NCBI GenBank assembly: GCA_015143295.1
Contig: CM026559.1
Span: 24,938,826 to 25,002,825, forward strand
From: Tetracentron sinense
Lineage: Eukaryota > Streptophyta > Magnoliopsida > Trochodendrales > Trochodendraceae
Length of the DNA: 64,000 bases
Direction: 5' to 3'
Below the pieces are notes generated by a model. The model was not told the origin of the DNA, did no database searches, and worked only from the letters and a program-made list of their open reading frames with translations. A program made the position numbers and the translations under genes. Positions 45,945 to 57,098 of the stretch are shown piece after piece; positions within the stretch are counted from its first letter, which is position 1, and each line of letters begins with the position of its first letter.

Positions 45945-48900
45945 ATGGAAGAAGTGCTTATGATGAGGATCTTCTTCTCCCTTGCCTTGGTTGGGCTATT
46001 GAGCTTTTTCGCACACCTTTGTAACGTTCTCTTGTTGGAGCCAGAACGGCTTCGATCGAGACTTCGAAGGCAAGGGATCAGAGGTCCTCCACCTTCAATT
46101 CTGCTTGGCAACATTCCCCAGATAAAGCTCATGCTTTCGACGGTGCCAAAGGATCCAGCCAAAGAACACATGGGGCATGATTGTTCTTCAACTCTCTTCC
46201 CATATTTCAAGCAGTGGACAAAGCAATACGGTATTTTAGATAAATATAAGAGATTAATTTTCATGCGGAGCTTCGCATAAAAAGAGAGCTCCACACATGC
46301 ATAGCTCCTCATGATATTTAAACTGAAAATATAAATAGAGATTAGTTTTCATGTGGAGATAATTACACATTTTGCCCCCTTTAGTGTAAAAAGGGAGCTT
46401 CGCATGATGTATAGCTCCGCATTGTTGTGCATGTGTGTGATTTCATGGTGTGTATATACCCAAAAAAAAAAAAAAAACGGAGACATGATCCTTTGCAGTT
46501 ATAACCGGACTCGGGGGAGTCTGGTTATGCCCCCGAGGTTGTCACGTGTGACATTCCTTAACTGTGATTAAGATTCACCCACCCCTAAGGTTCACTCACC
46601 TATCCTTGATTATTATTTATTTTTAACCCTAATAAAATTTCACCAATTCATAGGATTAATTTTTTTTATAAATATTTTTTCCTAAAACCAAGGATAGATG
46701 GGTGAACCATATGAGTGGGTGAATCTTAACCGCAATTAAAGGCGTATCCGGACTTCCCCAAGTCCGGTTATAACCATATAGAATTACAAGTCTTCAACAA
46801 ATATAAGCTCTTAAGCATCAACGACCAAGGCCATAGTTTTTTTTTTTCGGGTTCGAGATGGAGAATCTCTCTTATCATTATTTTCTGTGGCGTACTAGCC
46901 TTACATATAAGAATCCGTGTTGTTGCAATATTACGTAAGAATGACAAATCTTTAACATAAAAATTTGGCACAGGATTCTCGAGTTCAAATCGAGAGAATC
47001 TCTCCGGTTTGAACCCCTAGAGGTCGCCACATGTCTCCTTTGACACCCCTTAATCATGGGTAAGGTTCATCCACCCCTAGGGTTCACCCACCTTGGTTTT
47101 TTTTTAAAAATTAATGTGTTCCTTTTAACTCTCTTTAACTTAGGTTAAGATACACTAACCCTTAGAGTTAAAGCATCTAACCTTGGTTTTAAAATAAAAA
47201 TTAACGTGTTTGAAGTTAAGATACACTAACCCTTATAGTTAAAGCATTAACCTTGTTTTAAAAAAAAAATTAACGTGTCTCACTTTGAACTCCCTTTAAT
47301 TGTGGTTAAGATTCATTGACCCTTAAGATTAAAGCATCTAACTTTAGTTTTTAGAAAAAATTTACGTGTCCCTTTGTAACTCCCTTTAACTATGGGGTTA
47401 AAACATCTGACTTTCATTTTTAGAAAAATAAAATAAAAATTTAATGTGCCTTTTAACTCTTTTTAACCGTGGTGAAGGTTCACTAACCCTTAGGATTAAA
47501 GCATTACATTTGGTTTAATAAAAATTAAAAATTTAAGTTATCCCCTTTTAACTCCTGGTTAAGATCAACAAAATCTTAGGGTTAAAGCATCTGACCTTGG
47601 TCATTGGTATTTAAAGAAAATTAAGATGGCCCATTCCATAAGGGTTAGTGAACCCTAATCACAGTTAAAGGGAGTTAAAAGGGGACACCTTAAATTATTA
47701 AAAAAAAAAAAAAAAAGTTAGATGTTTTAACCCTAAGGGTGGGTGAATCTTAAGCATAGTTTAAGAGAGTTAAAAAGGGACATGTTAATTTTTTCTAAAA
47801 TCAAGGTTAGATGCTTTAACACTAAGGGTTAATGATCTTAACCACAGTTAAAGGTAGTTCAAAGGGGGACACGTTAATTTTTTTAAAACCAAGGTTAGAT
47901 GTTTTAACTCTAAGGGTTAGTATATCTTAACCTAAGTTAAAGGGAGTTAAAAGGGGACACAATTTTTTTTTTAAAACCAGGGTAAATGCTTTATCCCTAA
48001 GTGTGTGAATCTTAATCACAAGGATTAAAGCTTATTACCCATAGTTTAAGGATAGTTAAAGGTTTTGTACGGTTATGAAATAACATAAGGGCATAATAGT
48101 CATTTTTCGAACAATAACAAACGGAAACATAACGAAACTAGGGATTGAGGTTGTTTGGCGAACAGTTGCAAAACCATGAGTTAATTTGCAAAACTATAAT
48201 TCATAACAGTGTATTTGCAAAGCTGGTAGAACACAACAACTGATATGCAAAAATCCCTTATTTATAAATGGATAAATACAGACCTACAATTAATATACGA
48301 AGACTGTTGTTACGCTCTCATCCAAAAAAATTTCTCAAAATGAAAAATTAATTATTTTTTGTAAATGACAAAAAAATATCCTATCTATTTCTCAAAAAAA
48401 TTTCCCGTATTTTTTTTCTTAATCATTTGGCTTCTTGTGTGTTCCAACGTTTCCCACCATTGTCCTTAATTATCAACCATTAGATTGACATATTTGAAAT
48501 CCCGAAATCCCTAAGAGCCTTAATTAGGAAAGCTGTGTATATAAATATAAATTTATTTATATTTCATTAAATAATTTATAAATAAATAAGTTAATTTTTA
48601 CTTAATTAAACTTAAATGTATATTATTTAAAAATAAAAAATAAGTTTTTTTAGAAGAAAATTTATGTACATATTTTAGAAATTGTAGTAAATATTTTTTA
48701 AAACTAATATTGTTTTCAGATAAAATATTAAATATACAGTGATTATGAATTCTGATAATTGATAATCAAAATACCAAATATTTTATCATTGAAATATAAA
48801 ATATTTTTTCAATATATATCTATTAAAAAAAATTTAATATACAAAATCTATAATATTTTATAGGAAAATGGTAACCGGACCTCCGGGTCGTCTTCTAAAT

Positions 48901-51900
48901 GGACCACCCAATTGCTAAGAGATAGGTGGCAATAAAAAATTTATTTTATTTTTTATCATTTTCTCTTTCCCAATGTTTTTCTAATGTGTTAAAATTTGAT
49001 TGGAGAGGTCCTCTAATCAGAACTCTATTTTATATAACTTGTATGTATAATAGGAATTCATTTATTTGTATTAAAAAGTACTGGGACCCACTATTCTATA
49101 AATTTGTATTAATTATCGGGAAAAACTAATTTGGTCATAGCCATTTATAGGGTTATTTAAAAAAATAATTATTCATCTGAAATGTGAAAACAATCCTTTT
49201 AGGCACCCAAATATTGAACTCGAAATTCATAGAATATTTCCATAAAATTCCAACATTTCAACCAATTAGTGGACTTACAATATATAGCCTTTGTAATTCA
49301 TAGAAACTTTAATGCCTACACATTGGATTTCTCACGTATGTTCAAATTCCAGCAATTCGAATGAAATATGTGAGTTTCTTCGTGGACTTTCTTAGCTGTA
49401 GATATGACCGATTTATCACTCTGATAATTGAATATTCCTTGTATCTACATTTCTAACAGGTCAACTATTCATGTTTTCACTTGGGAAGTTGCAATTATTG
49501 TACGTGACCGACCCTAATGTGGTAAAGGCAATTAAAGTCAATGCTTCTTTGGACTTGGGGAAGCCTGCTTATCTACAGAAGGACCGGGGTGCATTGTTAG
49601 GCAAGGGCATCATAACCACAAATGGGGCAATGTGGATCCACCAGAGGAAAACCATAGCTCCAGAATTGTACATGGACAAGGTTAAGGTAAATTTTTTTTG
49701 TTGGAAATGAGGGTATCCAGGCCTCTTAGAGCACTTGATTATTCCCTCGGGCACGTGCAACACCCCCCAAGCCACACTCACCAGGTAAGACGGGATTACT
49801 CCCTGAAGGTGGCCAACAGAGTGAGGGGACTCAAACTCAAACTCAAACTCAGGACCTCCGCTTCCTGAGGCAAAGTCCTGGCCAACAGCCCAACCCCCTG
49901 TTAGTTAATTAAATTCTACTCACATTACATGTGTTTTTAACAGGAATCATGTCCCACCATTCTAGTTTTAAGTGCTTTATCTTTGGTTGTAAATTTTACT
50001 TGCGCTGTTAAAATATCTTCATACTATTTCCATTCACGTCTTTTTCTGCCTTCCCTTTAAAGTAAGGCCTTCAATGTGCATCCTTACTCTTCAATTATGC
50101 CATCATTGGTCTTATTTAACAACATATTCGCCTCAATCAAATCCCTCTTACTGTATATTGGTGCGAACCTCGGTCCCCAAGCTAATGGCTTTGATTATAG
50201 ATCATGTTTAATTGACATACTATCAAGTTAATCAAATAGTTAGCAATTATTATTACGACTTTCCTAGCATGAAGGCACAGTTCTAGAGTGTCCTAGGGTT
50301 AGTGGAGAGATTACCTTAGAACACTTTTAAAACAGCTTGAATCAAGTTATTTTATATGATACATATAACATTATATGCAACAAATAAAAAAATTAGCGTT
50401 TTAGCATTTTGTGCAGTATTTAAAATTATATGCTAGACATAATTTCAAACCTCTAAATTCTTTTTTTGCCCTAATTTAACACATTGTAAGGCGGGGTTAT
50501 GGTTAACCTTAGGACCGTACGGTCCCAAAGCTTTATTATTATTATTATTATAATTATTAATATTATTCTGGAGGTTTTTAAACACCAATTTTTTTTTTTC
50601 TGGAGCTTCAACATGCCATATCAATATTTTGAAATATGCACTCAATTTTCGTTCCTCTATCCCTTCAATAGGTCGCAATTTAATTCGTAAACAACCAAAT
50701 TTTCATCCTGACACCAGTTATTAGCCTACTGTTTGTCCTATTTTTGAAGCGAATATGGAATTTTGTAGGGAATGTTGAACCTAATGTTAGAGTCTGGAAG
50801 CACACTAGTGAAATCATGGGAGAGTAGAATTGAAAACGAGGGGGGACTTAGTGACATTAGAGTTGATGAGGATGTGAGAAGGTACACTTCATATATAATC
50901 TCAAAAACTTTGTTTGGGAGCAGCTATTCCGAAAAGGTTGAGATATTTCCTAAGTTTAGTGCTCTTATAGAGGCTTTGCGGTCACCAACCTTACTCAATG
51001 GGGTTCCAGGCATGAGGTATGTTTTCTTCTAAATTTTTCCTGCCACTGGTATTCCATTATATATATTTTGTTAATGGGGAATGCCTTGCTTTAAATGCAC
51101 TGACACACATACATTTCCCTATGGAACACGACATTTGTAACCAGGACAAACAATTAGAAGGCATAGTTCTTAAACTATCCTCTTTCCCTTCATGACGGGT
51201 AATTCCAAATGACTTTGCTACGAGATCCCCTTAGGCCAAGACCACTGAGACCATGCTCTAAGAGCATGATTTCAGGTGGGGCTCATTTCATATGGTAGGC
51301 CCTACATGAAATCTCTTGCTCTTAGAGCATGGTCTCGGCCCTAAGGGGGTCTCACAAGCTTTATCCAATTCCTAAACTACTATATAGGAATGCTAGCTCT
51401 ATTCTCAGTCAACCCATATTTTCACTCTAGACCAATCATTTGTCTACTTTTTTGTGAAAAAAGTGGACAGGTGGTTGGTTCAGGGTGAGTAGTGGTTGAT
51501 CAAGAGTAGGGCTAGAACTCCTCATATACATATTGTGTTATATTTTCTGAACCTATCATTGCTTGATATACATTTTCTTTAATCAAGATCACCTAATGAT
51601 ATTTTGCATTGGAAAATTAATCCTATATTAGATATCTTCCTACCAAGAAAAATAGAGAGATATGGAGAATGGAGAGAGATATTCAGTCAATAATCATTAA
51701 TATAGCAAAAGAACGTACCGGAGCTGAATCTGAGAAGGACATGTTACAAATGATCATCGAGGGTGCTAACAAAGGTGACCTAGATCCGGCTATGGCTGAC
51801 CAGTTCGTAGTTGACAATTGCAAGAACATCCATGTCGCTGCATGTGAAGTTACTGCAATTGTTGCAATATGGGGTTTGATGCTATTGGCTTCGCATCCCG

Positions 51901-52680
51901 AATGGCAAGCTCGTGCTCGTGCTGAGGTCCTAGAAATCTGTGTGGGCTGTCTTCCCGATGCCAATATGCTTGGCAAGATGAAAGTGGTACGCGACCCGAA
52001 CACTTACTTATGTTCGTTTGCTGAGAAAATAAGTGAAAAGAGAGAAAAGAAAGAAAATTGGACAAAACCTAACTTCCAAGTAAGAATTGTATTAAGTAAG
52101 AATTGTATTAGAAACCCAAATTTTTTTTTTTTCTTCTTCTACGTTTAACCTACTTTCTTGGCAACCAAACGTACCCAACTGTACCAGTTTATGATCATGT
52201 TAGTTTGGTAGACTGTGAAGTCAATTTAGTTTAACCAATTTTTATGGATGGCAGTTAAATATGGTGATTCAAGAGGTGCTACGCCTCTACCCTGGTGTCG
52301 GGTTTGTGTCGAGGGAGACCTTGCAAGACATGAAGCTTGGAGATGTTTGTGTACCAAAAGGCGTCGCCATTTGGATATGGCTGATAGCATTGCACCGAGA
52401 CCCTGAAATTTGGGGACCTGATGCACACGATTTTAATCCTGAGAGGTTTGCTAATGGAATCTCTGGCGCATGCAAGTTTCCGCAAGGGTACATACCGTTT
52501 GGTCTAGGCTCTCGTATTTGTCCGGGGCAGAGCCTAGCTATTGCAGAACTGAAGGTTTTGTTTGCTCTTATTCTATCCAAGTTCTCTTTCTCTTTATCTC
52601 CCAAATATCGCCATTCCCCGGTCTTTGGTCTGCTTTTAGAGCCTGAATATGGAGTGGATCTCCTAGTCAGGATGATTTGA
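45945..52680 (+). CDS. CYP714: Cytochrome P450, CYP714 family (5 exons, 513 aa)
   Basis: Exons 45945-46230, 49460-49686, 50769-51016, 51632-51986 and 52255-52680 join without a stop; every intron is GT-AG and junction codons read through conserved residues (QYG|QLF, GMR|YLPTK, MKV|LNMVIQE). It has an N-terminal membrane anchor (residues 8-31), GPPPS hinge (47-51), WxxxR (W154, R158), ExxR (E379, R382), PERF (434-437) and a heme loop [10 protein letters not shown] with ligand Cys461. CYP714 enzymes act at the ER, several of them oxidising gibberellins; the subfamily and substrate here are not known. Odd: the I-helix reads A323-A-C-E-V-T328 where the family has AGHETT, so the oxygen-activating threonine is valine. 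It may be an active enzyme with altered chemistry or one losing function. AATAAA follows at 52794. Confidence 0.9.
46498..46774. mobile_element. Inverted-repeat element in P450 intron 1
   Basis: 277 bp with termini GTTATAACCGGACTCGGGGG and its inverse (GACTTCCCCAAGTCCGGTTA, then TAAC). Inside each end lies one copy of the GATTCACCCACCCCTA...GGTTCAC module in opposite orientation, so nearly the whole element folds back. No clear target duplication. Confidence 0.7.
47010..48055. repeat. Foldback array of ~100-bp units in P450 intron 1
   Basis: The left arm (47010-47630) has about six diverged units reading ...AACTCCCTTTAAC, GGTTAAGATTCACTAACCC, TTAGGGTTAAAGCATCTAAC, CTTGGTTTT then an A-run. 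The right arm (47631-48055) has four to five units of the same sequence as reverse complement (GTTAGATGTTTTAACCCTAA, AAAGGGAGTTAAAAGGGGAC). The transcript of intron 1 would form a long imperfect hairpin. The unit is the same module found in the element at 46498-46774. Confidence 0.75.
49687..50768 (+). other. P450 intron 2
   Basis: 1082 bp. Its first 230 bp contain an unclassified, C-rich, probably transposon-derived stretch (CTCAAACTCAAACTCAAACTC near 49832; GGACCTCCGCTTCCTGAGGC). A TTATTATTATTA microsatellite lies at about 50524-50565. No gene. Confidence 0.6.
51218..51358. mobile_element. Hairpin MITE 1 in P450 intron 3
   Basis: About 140 bp; the arms GAGACCATGCTCTAAGAGCA and TGCTCTTAGAGCATGGTCTC, plus CCCCTTAGG/CCTAAGGGGG-type ends, pair over most of the element. 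No coding capacity. Confidence 0.7.
51388..51521. mobile_element. Hairpin MITE 2 in P450 intron 3
   Basis: About 134 bp with arms of roughly 60 bp (CTAGCTCTATTCTCAGTCAA ... TTGATCAAGAGTAGGGCTAG) meeting at TTTTTTGTGAAAAAA. It lies only about 30 bp from MITE 1 and 110 bp before exon 4. Confidence 0.7.
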
Positions 52681-53078
52681 GAGAGTGGAGGGAAAGTTTA
52701 AATATTTATAAGCGTTTGCTACTATTTAGTAGTTTGGGAACTCTTTCTATTCTATCGAGATCAATCCAGATATGTTACTTTATTATGGCTAAGAATAAAA
52801 AATAAATGGTTGTGTTTAGCAAAACTCCGTTAGATGCCGGTAAGTGCATGTATATGTATAAGCAAACGACACTTGCACGCACATATTTACTATGTATAAT
52901 AATTGATATTATGCGAATGGGACAACTAAAAATCACTTAGTCAAAAGTCTTTCTTGAAGATAGTTGAAGCCTTCCACGTATAAAGGAAATGATAATACCA
53001 TCTTCAGGCTTCGGGAATCAACTTTGCTCGGATTCACTCTAGTCAATAGTTTACATTGCTTGACAGAAGACAATTGCA
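52681..53078 (+). other. 3' flank of the P450 gene
   Basis: Probable 3' UTR with AATAAA at 52794-52799 and a second AATAAA at 52801, then A/T-rich sequence without a recognised gene. Confidence 0.5.
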
Positions 53079-53086
53079 CCTATCAT

Positions 53087-53828
53087 CATGGGTGGAGCCA
53101 AGATTTTTTCTTGGGTGGGGAGGAAAGAATGGGTCTTGGGGGTTCAGGGCGTAGTCTCAATTTTTTTTTGGGCAATGGGTCCAGGAGAGTTATTATTTAA
53201 ATAAAATTAATTGTATTTTTAATATTTTTTTATATTTATATATAAGAAAAATTATTCTATTCGGCGGAATGGGCGAGCTTCTATAACCGCTGCATGTCCC
53301 TTTTTAACACCCACTAACTTTAGTTAAGATTCACTCACCCCTAAAGTTCATCCATCTAACTTGGTTTTTAGAAAAAAATATACTTAAGAAAATGCTTTTG
53401 ATAGAGTCATTATCTAAACAAAATAAGGGGTTTAGTAACAAGAAAAATATTCACCCTCCCTTTTGATAGGGTCATTATATAAACAAATTTAAGGAAAATG
53501 CATCACTTACCATACATTTCTACGTAGTAACGAAATGCCCGTCTTCATTGGTTCTGACCCACATTTTTATTATCCACTAACTGTTGTTAAGATTCACTCA
53601 CCCTTAGGTTTCATCTAGTTAATCTTCATTTTTAGAAAAAAATAATAACTTTAAGTTGGTTAAGCCTAACCACGGTTAAAAGAGATGAAATGAGAAGTAG
53701 TCAAATGCGGGGTGAGTTAATAAGTGGAACGGAGTTTAAAAAAAAAATTATACATATAAAATAATACTTAAAAAAAAAATTTGGAGGGGGGGGGGCATGG
53801 CCTCCCTCGCCCCCTGGTGCCGCCCCTG
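53087..53828. mobile_element. Non-autonomous hAT-like element
   Basis: Flanked by CCTATCAT (53079-53086) and CCTATCGT (53829-53836), a 7/8 match to an 8-bp target duplication, the size made by hAT transposases. Termini are CATGGGTGGAGCC and, from the other end, CAGGGGCGGCACC, similar to CAGGGGCGGA-type hAT ends. No transposase ORF. Inside are two or three diverged copies of the TTAAGATTCACTCACCC module also present in P450 intron 1. Confidence 0.65.
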
Positions 53829-53914
53829 CCTATCGTCTATTAGGATGTCCAAAATATAGTATAACAAAATAATCCATTTCCATGTTTAGTCCCTACATTT
53901 CCATTTATATAAAA

Positions 53915-54916
53915 CTCGCGGGTGGTGCCCCTATTCGGTTACGTGACTGTCAAGCTTTTAACGATTGCATTGACAACATGGATGTCTTTGATCTGAAATC
54001 AAGGGGATTAAATTTCTCTTGGTCCAACAAGTCTTAAGGCCTTACCCGGATTCAAAGAAAGATTCAAAGCTTCTGAAGTAGACTTCTTACCTCCTGGCAT
54101 TTCTGATCACTCGCCCCTTGTCATCAAAGTCTCTGACCAAACCCCTTCTGGGTTCAAACCCTTCAAGTTCTTTAACTATTGGTCTGAACACCATTCTTTC
54201 AAAACTTTGATTGCTGAAGAATGGGCCATCCTGGTACAGGGCAATCCTATGTTCTGTCTCCCCCAACGCCTCAAGCATATCAAAGTTTGTCTCAAAACAT
54301 GGAGCCACAATCATTTAAAGGAGCTCCGCAACAAAGTCCACGAGGCTAAGCGAAATCTGGAGATAGCTCCTTGGCAGCTTCAGAACAAGTGTTGTTGGCT
54401 GCTTACATGAAATTGCTGCGTTATGAAGAATCTGAAACCCGGCAGAAAGCTCGTCTGAAATGGCTTAGTTTGGGTGATAACAACACTGCTTTCTTTCATC
54501 GCAATCTTGCAACTAGACAATCTTTCAACATAATCATCTCCATATCTGATCGAAACAATGAAGAGATTACCGATGCTGGAAATATCAAGAATAAAGGGGT
54601 CTCCTATTTCACAGAGCTTCTTAGCCCTCCTTCCGGCTCCTTTCCCATTGAGATCTCGGAAATGTCTAACCTCAAGAAAATCTCTGACCTGCAATCTTCC
54701 CTTCTCAGTCGTGATATTGATAGTGAAGAAGTGAAAGATGCCCTCTTCGCCATTGACAAACAAAGTGCTCCAGGTCCGGATGGATTTACCTCTCATTTCT
54801 TCATTGCTTGCTGGGACATAGTTGGGTCAGATGTTTTGAAAGCTGTCTTATCTTTTTTCAAATCAGGCCAAATGCTACGGGAAATAAATTCCACTCTCAT
54901 CACCCTCATGAAAGTA
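53915..54916 (+). pseudogene. LINE (L1-type) ORF2 5' half: endonuclease end and start of RT
   Basis: It reads GGAPIRLRDCQAFNDCI, VFDLKSRGLNFSWSN and FLPPGISDHSPLVIKVSD (end of the endonuclease), then KARLKWLSLGDNNTAFFHR and KQSAPGPDGFTSHFF, and ends at LREINSTLITLMK, where the copia LTR begins. Frameshifts and stops occur near 54035, 54070 and 54400; 54371-54916 is open. Plus-strand, 5' and 3' truncated. It is not the missing half of the LINE at 37645, because the order is reversed. Confidence 0.8.
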
Positions 54917-57098
54917 TGCCTCCTTTTAATTTTAGAAAAACAGTTCTTGGGGGGCATACATCGAATCCCAAGATCTGACTAAGATTCTAATTGATTTTAT
55001 TCAATGAAGGTTAGAATAACATTCTCCTTTGCGACTTTGAAATTGTTAAGTTAAATCCACGTTAGAATAGTACTCGCAAAACTTCACAAGTGTCAAGTCT
55101 CCTGTCGATTGACACGAACCTTTTTTTTCCTTTAAAACTTTCTCTAATGGAAGCTAATGGCCCTTCCAAATTCCATGCTCTTTTATCTTTTCTTCTTTTA
55201 TTTGATCCAAGAACCTTTCTTGATCAAATAAGATCCAATCTTGATCTTCAAAGAATTTGTTCTTGATCATCAAGATCAAAAACCAAACAAAAAGGAAGAA
55301 GGGGAAGGGTGACCGTACACCCTCAAAGGGGGAGAGGGCTGGGCGTAAACTTGAGGAGAGGGAGAGAAGAAAAAATTCTGGAGAATTATATATCTTAAAT
55401 GGCTGGGCATCCAATCCTTTATATAAGTTCCCTCTTGGTTGCTTGAATTATAATCCAATTATAATTCATTAACCTTATCCTAATCCAATTAGGATTCCTC
55501 AATAGTTTCCTTTATTGATTATTCTCCTCATTCAATTAGGATTAATCTTAAAAGAAACCAACCTTTTCCATTAGTAACTAATCTTATCCCTATCCAATAA
55601 GGAATCTTGAATTAGTAACTAACTAATGGAATCCCTAACAATTAGAGAATCTTTAATTAGTAACTAACTAACTAACCTTATCTAATAAGGATATTAGTTA
55701 TCAGAAACTAATTAAAATAATAGCAATTATTATTCCTCCTTGAAGTGGGCGTCCCACCCTAGGTGGGTCCCACTCCACACGCCCAAAGGGTTTCCAAAAC
55801 CTCTTGGTCACTTGAATTATTCTTTTATAATAATTCCCAATGGGTCCTACCCATTTGGTTTTTCACATCCAATGTGATTCCACCTTTTAGAGTTTCACTA
55901 TACCATATAGTGATTACTTAGAGAAATTAATTAATTTAATTAATAATTAAATTAAATACTTTAAGAAGGTCCTTGTGTGTGGGATCTAAAGGGATCTCCT
56001 ATTTCCGGTTGTGGGACCAAGTACTTCACCTTTTTGGTTGAAGCATTGTTACTAGGAAACACCTTTCCTATACTCCATTAGGATTATAGAATTTTATCTA
56101 TATCCCTGGACTTCCACCAATCACAATTAATGTCCATTAACACTATGTGATTAACCTCCAGAAATTAGAGAATTGCTTGTAAGTACCATCTCACAATATA
56201 TTTACAAATAATCTTTCCACATTCCGATATCACTTGTAAGCTTCTGGGATTGGAACAATTCCACTGTCTTAGTCCCTAGCTTATGAATAACCCTTTCTCA
56301 TGAGTACTTTTTCAATGAACTGAACCTCCAAAACACTTTTGAAGAAACATTAGAAAAGAATTGACATATATATATATATTTATATATACATTTCCATATT
56401 GAAAATATCAACTTCGATAAAGACCATTTCACCGAAAAAACACCAGTACTGGATTTAACAGTTCAGTTTAACAAGTATCACCTTGATATCATTATCTCCA
56501 ATTAAGGAGTAGTGGATTCCTTATTGAGTGTTTACACACTTCTCCAAACATAGTGTACATGACCCAACGTATCCGGAGTTAGTCCTGTGTATTGGACATT
56601 GCCGATTGGCACATCAAAGCCATATAGACAAATGTCTGAGAAGATGTTAACCTCTCAGGTCTAAGGACAATTTGTCAAATGGATAATCCTAATACAATCT
56701 GACAGTGTATTCCATAGGATATCCACTAGTGACCTCGTTCAGTATTATGTACTTGCTACATATACTCACATGTTAGTCAAGAGTCACCACTCTCTGTGAA
56801 TGAGATTCATCACACTATCTCATAGAACTACACATGTGCAAGCCATGATGAAGTACGGCGCCCAACCAGTACTCTAGAGGCTTCGAACAATATTAGGTTT
56901 ACAAGGAACCAGAAAATCATATCTCTATGCAACCTTTGCATGATTTTCCTACAATATTACCTATGGAACTTTATGTCTTCATCATATGAGACAGTAATTA
57001 ATATAAATACCCTTTATAGTTGGTTGTGTGAATATGATGCTTATTTAATCAACATAGAAAAGTCTCTTACTGGCTTTCGAGGGCATATATGTCCAACA
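54917..57098 (-). repeat. 3' LTR of a Ty1/copia element, copy 2
   Basis: 2182 bp. On the minus strand it starts TGTTGGACATATATGCCC at 57098 and ends ...GGAGGCA at 54917, inserted in a LINE RT frame after AAGTA. The PPT-like purine tract GCAAGTGGGAGAT precedes it on the minus strand, so the element body lies to the right. It matches the LTR at 38811-40980. Confidence 0.85.

Noticed and set aside
45914-46312. Minus-strand 132-aa frame opposite P450 exon 1
   Set aside because: Shadow of the conserved P450 exon on the other strand.
50445-50690. Frames across the TTATTA microsatellite in intron 2
   Set aside because: Low-complexity translation inside an intron.
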